Positions 6,929-9,751 of a stretch of 9,751 nt of DNA are shown here, piece by piece. Below the pieces are notes generated by a model, which made no database searches, was not told the origin of the DNA, and worked only from the letters and a program-made list of their open reading frames with translations. The stretch's first letter is position 1, and every line of letters begins with the position of its first letter. This DNA is from an uncultured Clostridium sp. GTDB taxonomy: Bacteria; Bacillota; Clostridia; TANB77; CAG-508. The position numbers and the translations under genes were made by a program. The stretch is from positions 1 through 9,751 of the forward strand of contig CANOPV010000022.1 in assembly GCA_947568605.1 (NCBI GenBank). The letters are read 5' to 3'.

Positions 6929-7798
6929 CTATCTTGCCCCCTTTATTCTTGCCATTTGTTGTTCTAATGATGCTACTTGTCTATTAAATTCATCATTTAC
7001 ACCTTTAAATATATCTCGCATATATTCGTGTATTTTTGTGCTACTTCTTTTATTTGTTGTAACTCTGTATGAATAATTACCAGTTGCAAAATCATAATCT
7101 ACTAACCTATTATTTATAAAGCCTTGTGTTGCAAGTGGAATTTTTATTCCATATCGTTTTGCTAAATATAAAAAGCAATTTTGAGTTGTTAGTCCGTTTT
7201 CATAGTTATTGTTTTTATAATATTCTAAATCTTGTGATTCCACATTTTTGTTATATCTAATTTGTGTTTTTATCTTTTCAACATCACTTTCAAATTTGTT
7301 ATTAACTTTCTCAACTTTTGCTTTCTGTTCATCTTCTATTCTTTTTTTATTTGCTTCGCTTTCTTGTCTATTTTTTTGTATTATTGTTTCTCTACATACT
7401 TTTGCTTTTTCATAAATTTCTGGATAGTATATTGAAACATACTTTAATTCACACATATTAAAATATCTACCATTTTCAACTTTCTTATAAAAAAAATCTT
7501 TTAAATTTATTTTAGATAATTTCTCCATAACATTTCTGCAATAAACTGTACTTTCAACAAGAGTTTGGTCTAAAACTGCATTTATAAAATGTTCAAATTC
7601 TATTCCTGCAATATTCATTTTCCAATATTCATTGTTTTTATCTTTTATTAGCATTTCTTGAAATCTCTCATCTCGTTCTGTCTTTAATACTGCAAATTCT
7701 TGACCTTGATAATCAACTTTTGAAACAATTTTATTTGCTTTTATTAGTTTATTATCTTCAATAATCCATACTTTCTCTATATTATCTCGTACTACCAT
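6929..7798 (-). CDS. Uncharacterised conjugation-operon protein with coiled coil
   Basis: I do not recognise this 289-residue protein. It has no signal peptide or membrane helix, so it is probably cytoplasmic. The N-terminal 130 residues are mixed alpha/beta. A charged helical stretch at about 137-182, rich in Lys, Glu and Gln, looks like a coiled coil. The C-terminal part contains ENGLTTQNCFLYLAKRYGIK, then IPLATQGFINNRL and a KIHEYMRDIFKG helix, which seem like a small folded domain. The ATG at 7798 has an AAGGAG site 6 bases upstream and the stop is 3 bases before PrgI, so it is cotranscribed with the transfer genes. It uses CGA several times and AGG once as Arg, and has no CGG codon. Confidence 0.75.
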   Translation of the reverse strand: MVVRDNIEKVWIIEDNKLIKANKIVSKVDYQGQEFAVLKTERDERFQEMLIKDKNNEYWKMNIAGIEFEHFINAVLDQTLVESTVYCRNVMEKLSKINLKDFFYKKVENGRYFNMCELKYVSIYYPEIYEKAKVCRETIIQKNRQESEANKKRIEDEQKAKVEKVNNKFESDVEKIKTQIRYNKNVESQDLEYYKNNNYENGLTTQNCFLYLAKRYGIKIPLATQGFINNRLVDYDFATGNYSYRVTTNKRSSTKIHEYMRDIFKGVNDEFNRQVASLEQQMARIKGAR

Positions 7799-7810
7799 AA
7801 CTACTCCTTT

Positions 7811-8242
7811 CTATCTTTCTTTATCTTTCTTCTTTTCATTAGTTTCTTTAATATTATCTAATTTCTTTTTTGTTGCTTCATATTCTGCTTCTGTTAAATA
7901 ACTATACAATTTCAAAAAATTGTCTTTACTTAATTCAACAAAATCCCTCATTTTCTCTTTATCATCAATAAAATCTAAATTTTTTTCATCTTTTTTTATT
8001 TTTGAATATAATACTTCTTTTGGTGCAATTTCTTCTAATTGTATCATTCCATATTTACTTTTAGAAATTTTACATATATCATCTAATTCTAAATAGCCTA
8101 ATAATGCATTTAAACTTTCTAATAAAGCATCTTCATTGCTATAATATGGTCCTCCACCATCTCCACCGTGATAAATAACTTCTTGCAAAACTCTATCAAG
8201 ATATTTAATTGTCTGTCTTTTATTTATACTACTGTTTTTAAT
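7811..8242 (-). CDS. Uncharacterised conjugation-operon protein, probable ATT start
   Basis: I do not recognise the family. The protein contains VIYHGGDGGGPYYSNE, a glycine-rich motif, followed by a helical region ALLESLNALLGYLELDD and a charged C-terminus ending in KKDKER. No membrane helix is seen. The first standard start is TTG at 8188, but it has no ribosome binding site. The frame is open farther up, and a perfect AGGAGG (8255-8250) sits exactly 7 bases before an in-frame ATT at 8242, with no ATG, GTG or TTG in any frame near it. I therefore take ATT as the likely start (143 residues); ATA at 8245 is the alternative. The ribosome binding site overlaps the VirB6 stop (TAGGAGG), suggesting coupling. 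Confidence 0.65.
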   Translation of the reverse strand: MKNSSINKRQTIKYLDRVLQEVIYHGGDGGGPYYSNEDALLESLNALLGYLELDDICKISKSKYGMIQLEEIAPKEVLYSKIKKDEKNLDFIDDKEKMRDFVELSKDNFLKLYSYLTEAEYEATKKKLDNIKETNEKKKDKER

Positions 8243-8249
8243 TATTTTT

Positions 8250-8255
8250 CCTCCT
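8250..8255 (-). promoter_or_regulatory. AGGAGG site pointing to a non-standard ATT start
   Basis: This perfect site overlaps the VirB6 stop TAG at 8256-8254. The next 50 bases hold no ATG, GTG or TTG in the downstream gene's frame before TTG 8188. ATT at 8242-8240 is at ideal spacing (7 bases). Confidence 0.55.
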
Positions 8256-9093
8256 ATAATCCCATCATTTCTCTTACAACTCTGTCGCTCATTTTAACTG
8301 TTCCAACTAATACAAGCATATTAAACACCAATTCTCCTACATAACTCCATACTTGATTTACTGCTTGTGCATTCGTGTCAACTACTGGTGGAGAACTTGC
8401 AAATTGTGAAAAGATTATACAAGCAAGTATTATAATTGCTCCCTCTAAACATACTGCACAAAAACTTTTTATAAAACTTTTTCCTATTTGTTGACTAGGC
8501 TCTCCTGCAAATGTTGAGAGTGGTATAGGTGCTAGTGCTGTATAAAGATATATTTTGAAAAATCTACCATAGACAGAAAGTATCATTACAAATGATAAAA
8601 CTGTTACTAATAGTCCTCCGTATAAGTGTAACTGCCCAAAGTGGTATGCTTTCAAAAAATCCACAACTTTCTATTGCTGTTATCATTTCTTGTGGTAAAA
8701 CAGATTGTGTTGCTCCTCCTATTCCTGCTGTTGACATTATTGTTTGTACTATTCCTTGTGTTATTTTAAATACTGCTAACATTAGTTCTAATCCATAAGT
8801 TACTACAGTTTTTGTTAAGATAAATCTTATAAACAATTTCAAAACTTGCTCTGGCTTTTTTACTTCTGCAAAACTGCCGACAAGTTTTTACTATTCCAAA
8901 TAAAAAGAACAGTACAAGTAATGCTAAACCTATTGCTTGTATTGCTCCATTTATATTAACAATTACATTCCATATTGTACCGACCTTTAAAAGTTTCTGG
9001 TGTTTGTGTTATTAGATTCCATATTTCACTTAATTTTCCATTCCAAGTATCCAAAGCATTTTGTAAATTTCCTACTACCCAGTTATCTGACAA
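8254..9093 (-). CDS. VirB6/TrbL-like conjugal transfer protein, CD1112-like; needs three +1 frameshifts
   Basis: This polytopic membrane protein is the channel component of the transfer apparatus. It is readable as one 278-residue protein only if one C is skipped at each of three in-frame CGG codons, at 8982, 8879 and 8620. The four segments of 37, 34, 86 and 121 residues then join into a continuous CD1112-family protein. It runs from WVVGNLQNALDTWNGKLSEIW through TFKGGTIWNV, VKTCGSFAEVKKPEQVL and VTLIGGLLVTVLSFVMI to SVYGRFFKIYLYTALAPIPL and KMSDRVVREMMGL. About six hydrophobic segments are visible. The start is TTG at 9093 with AGGAGG 9 bases upstream, overlapping the end of the methyltransferase gene by 19 bases. 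In the standard reading the first product would be about 46 residues. Family and order are from memory; the joined protein matches it well. Confidence 0.92.
8618..8620 (-). other. Putative +1 frameshift site, ATA CGG A (VirB6, third)
   Basis: Zero-frame reading CTT ATA CGG AGG ACT runs for about 18 more unrelated codons to a stop near 8564. Skipping the C at 8620 gives CTT ATA GGA GGA CTA TTA, which continues the membrane helix of the family (TLIGGLLVTV). Confidence 0.87.
8877..8879 (-). other. Putative +1 frameshift site, TGT CGG C (VirB6, second)
   Basis: Reached in the frame set by the first skip, the codons are ACT TGT CGG CAG. Skipping the C at 8879 gives ACT TGT GGC AGT TTT GCA GAA, that is TCGSFAE, followed by KKPEQVLKLFIRF as expected for the family. 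Confidence 0.87.
8980..8982 (-). other. Putative +1 frameshift site, GGT CGG T (VirB6, first)
   Basis: Zero-frame reading AAA GGT CGG TAC ends at TAA after eight further codons. Skipping the C at 8982 gives AAA GGT GGT ACA ATA TGG, the FKGGTIW segment of the family, and keeps the frame open. Confidence 0.88.
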
Positions 9094-9751
9094 TTTTTCT
9101 CGCCTCCTATTCTTTGTATAGCAATATTATAGTAGTCTTTGTCTATTTCAAATCCTATATAATTTCTATTAGTTCTAATACAAGCTAGTGCTGTACTACC
9201 ACTTCCTATACAATTATCTAATACTAAATCTTGTTTATCTGAATATGTCTTTATTAAATATTCTAATAGTTCTATTGGTTTTTCTGTTGGATGCCTACTG
9301 TGTGCAGGATGGCTTTTTTGAAATCTTAAAATACTAACAGGGTATTTCTCTATACAACCTTTTCTCAAATCATTTTCTACTTTAAACTCTCCATAATTAT
9401 TATTAGTAATTTTCTTATTACAATAGTTTTTTCCTTTGCTATGCAGTGGTTTTCCTATTGAAAATTGGGGGTTATATTTAGGTTGATGTTTATAAAATAC
9501 TGCTATTTGCTCGTGTTGTCTTAAAGGTTGTTTGTTCGCATTTAAAAAACCTGTTGTTAAGATTTTGTCCCATACCAAATCATAATGGAATAACTTTCTA
9601 TTACTATTTATCAAATCTATATAAAATTTTCCTTGTGCAAATAATAAAATACACCCATTATCTTTTATAATTCTTTCATACTCTTTCCATAATTTATCTA
9701 ATGGTAATTTTTCGTCTTGAAACTTCTTTTTAATATTTTCTTTTACTATTT
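9075..9751 (-). CDS. DNA methyltransferase (N6-adenine/N4-cytosine type), 5' end missing
   Basis: The enzyme transfers a methyl group from S-adenosylmethionine to DNA bases. About 225 C-terminal residues are present and the frame stays open to the window edge. Visible are the segment LWKEYERIIKDNGCILLFAQ, then SNRKLFHYDLVWDK, then HPTEKPIELLEYLI, and finally the SAM-binding motif LDNCIGSGSTALA with NYIGFEID. Motifs in this order, with the SAM motif at the C-terminus, indicate the beta class of N6_N4_Mtase enzymes; the catalytic (D/N/S)PP(Y/W) motif should lie upstream, outside the window. The TTG at 9614 is internal and not the real start. The gene overlaps VirB6 by 19 bases, so it belongs to the transfer operon. 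No restriction enzyme is seen, so an orphan methylase protecting the element from host restriction is a reasonable inference. Confidence 0.9.
   Translation of the reverse strand, partial: IVKENIKKKFQDEKLPLDKLWKEYERIIKDNGCILLFAQGKFYIDLINSNRKLFHYDLVWDKILTTGFLNANKQPLRQHEQIAVFYKHQPKYNPQFSIGKPLHSKGKNYCNKKITNNNYGEFKVENDLRKGCIEKYPVSILRFQKSHPAHSRHPTEKPIELLEYLIKTYSDKQDLVLDNCIGSGSTALACIRTNRNYIGFEIDKDYYNIAIQRIGGEKNCQITG

Noticed and set aside
951..8168. The other eleven CGG trinucleotides on the coding strand as further frameshift sites
   Set aside because: Each was checked against its reading frame and spans two codons (for example AGC GGA, AAC GGA, GAC GGA, TAC GGA, CAC GGT, ACG GAA, GCG GGA) in uninterrupted genes.
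8186..8188. TTG at 8188 as the start of the gene ending at 7811
   Set aside because: It has no ribosome binding site, while the frame is open upstream to a perfect AGGAGG at 8255-8250.
8564..8842. A separate 92-residue membrane protein gene, and another 136-residue one at 8254-8664
   Set aside because: They are pieces of one VirB6 protein: neither has a proper ribosome binding site, and they join at CGG 8620 into a continuous family sequence.
1065..8982. Sequencing or assembly errors as the cause of the five frameshifts
   Set aside because: Errors would be expected mainly in the many A and T runs, and would not hit only the position before in-frame GGN codons. It cannot be fully excluded without reads, and is listed as the main refutation test.
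1065..8982. CGG reassigned to Trp or Gln, as known in some Firmicutes
   Set aside because: A simple reassignment keeps three-base reading and would not restore the frame; all five sites need a one-base shift.
878..9093. Reading VirB4, VirB6 and the CHAP gene as decayed pseudogenes
   Set aside because: Every break is the same kind (one extra C before GGN, in frame), the sequence after each break is fully intact, and no random stop or deletion is seen in any of the three genes.
9612..9614. TTG at 9614 as the start of the methyltransferase
   Set aside because: The frame is open to the window edge, and the residues before it (LWKEYERIIKDNGCILLFAQ) are typical of the family.
1..9751. CRISPR arrays, tRNA or rRNA genes, insertion sequences
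   Set aside because: No spaced repeat series, no cloverleaf-like or rRNA-like sequence and no transposase-like protein was seen.

Overview
This is an AT-rich window in which every convincing gene lies on the minus strand, so transcription runs from 9751 toward 1. Base composition, strong AGGAGG ribosome binding sites and the protein families suggest a low-GC Firmicutes genome (gut Clostridia or uncultivated Bacilli). The genes form the mating-pair-formation block of an integrative conjugative element of the CD1108/CD1110/CD1112 type.

Layout in transcription order: a 5'-truncated N6/N4 adenine/cytosine-type DNA methyltransferase (9751-9075); a VirB6/TrbL-like membrane channel protein (9093-8254); two uncharacterised proteins (8242-7811 and 7798-6929); a PrgI-family two-helix membrane protein (6925-6434); a VirB4-type transfer ATPase (6570-4224); a PemK/MazF-domain protein with a long N-terminal extension and its own promoter (4145-3420); then, behind a strong promoter and a hairpin-rich leader, a class B sortase (3236-2511) coupled to a CD1108-type membrane-anchored CHAP hydrolase (2498-878). 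A 57-residue protein (827-654) ends at a perfect stem-loop terminator with a duplicated left arm. A small membrane protein (500-156) and the first 20 codons of another gene (61-1) finish the window. VirB4, VirB6, PrgI and the CHAP hydrolase would together build and power a Gram-positive type IV secretion channel and open the cell wall for it.

The main discovery concerns decoding. Three of these genes are broken in the standard reading, at five places: VirB4 once, VirB6 three times, the CHAP hydrolase once. At every break the zero-frame codon is CGG, and homology resumes exactly one base later, so that C is skipped and GGN is read as glycine. I searched the whole coding strand by eye for CGG. 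There are 16 occurrences: 11 are out of frame within intact genes, and the only five in frame are the five break points. CGA, CGC and CGT are all used as ordinary arginine codons. With the skips, the products are complete (781, 278 and 539 residues). Without them, VirB4 stops just before the P-loop lysine, VirB6 is cut within its first helices, and the hydrolase loses its catalytic histidine. The five sites share no slippery heptamer, stop codon or stimulatory element, only CGG. This looks like a codon-specific +1 frameshift or four-base decoding (CGGN read as Gly) in an organism where CGG is no longer an arginine codon. I know of no described bacterial system of this kind.
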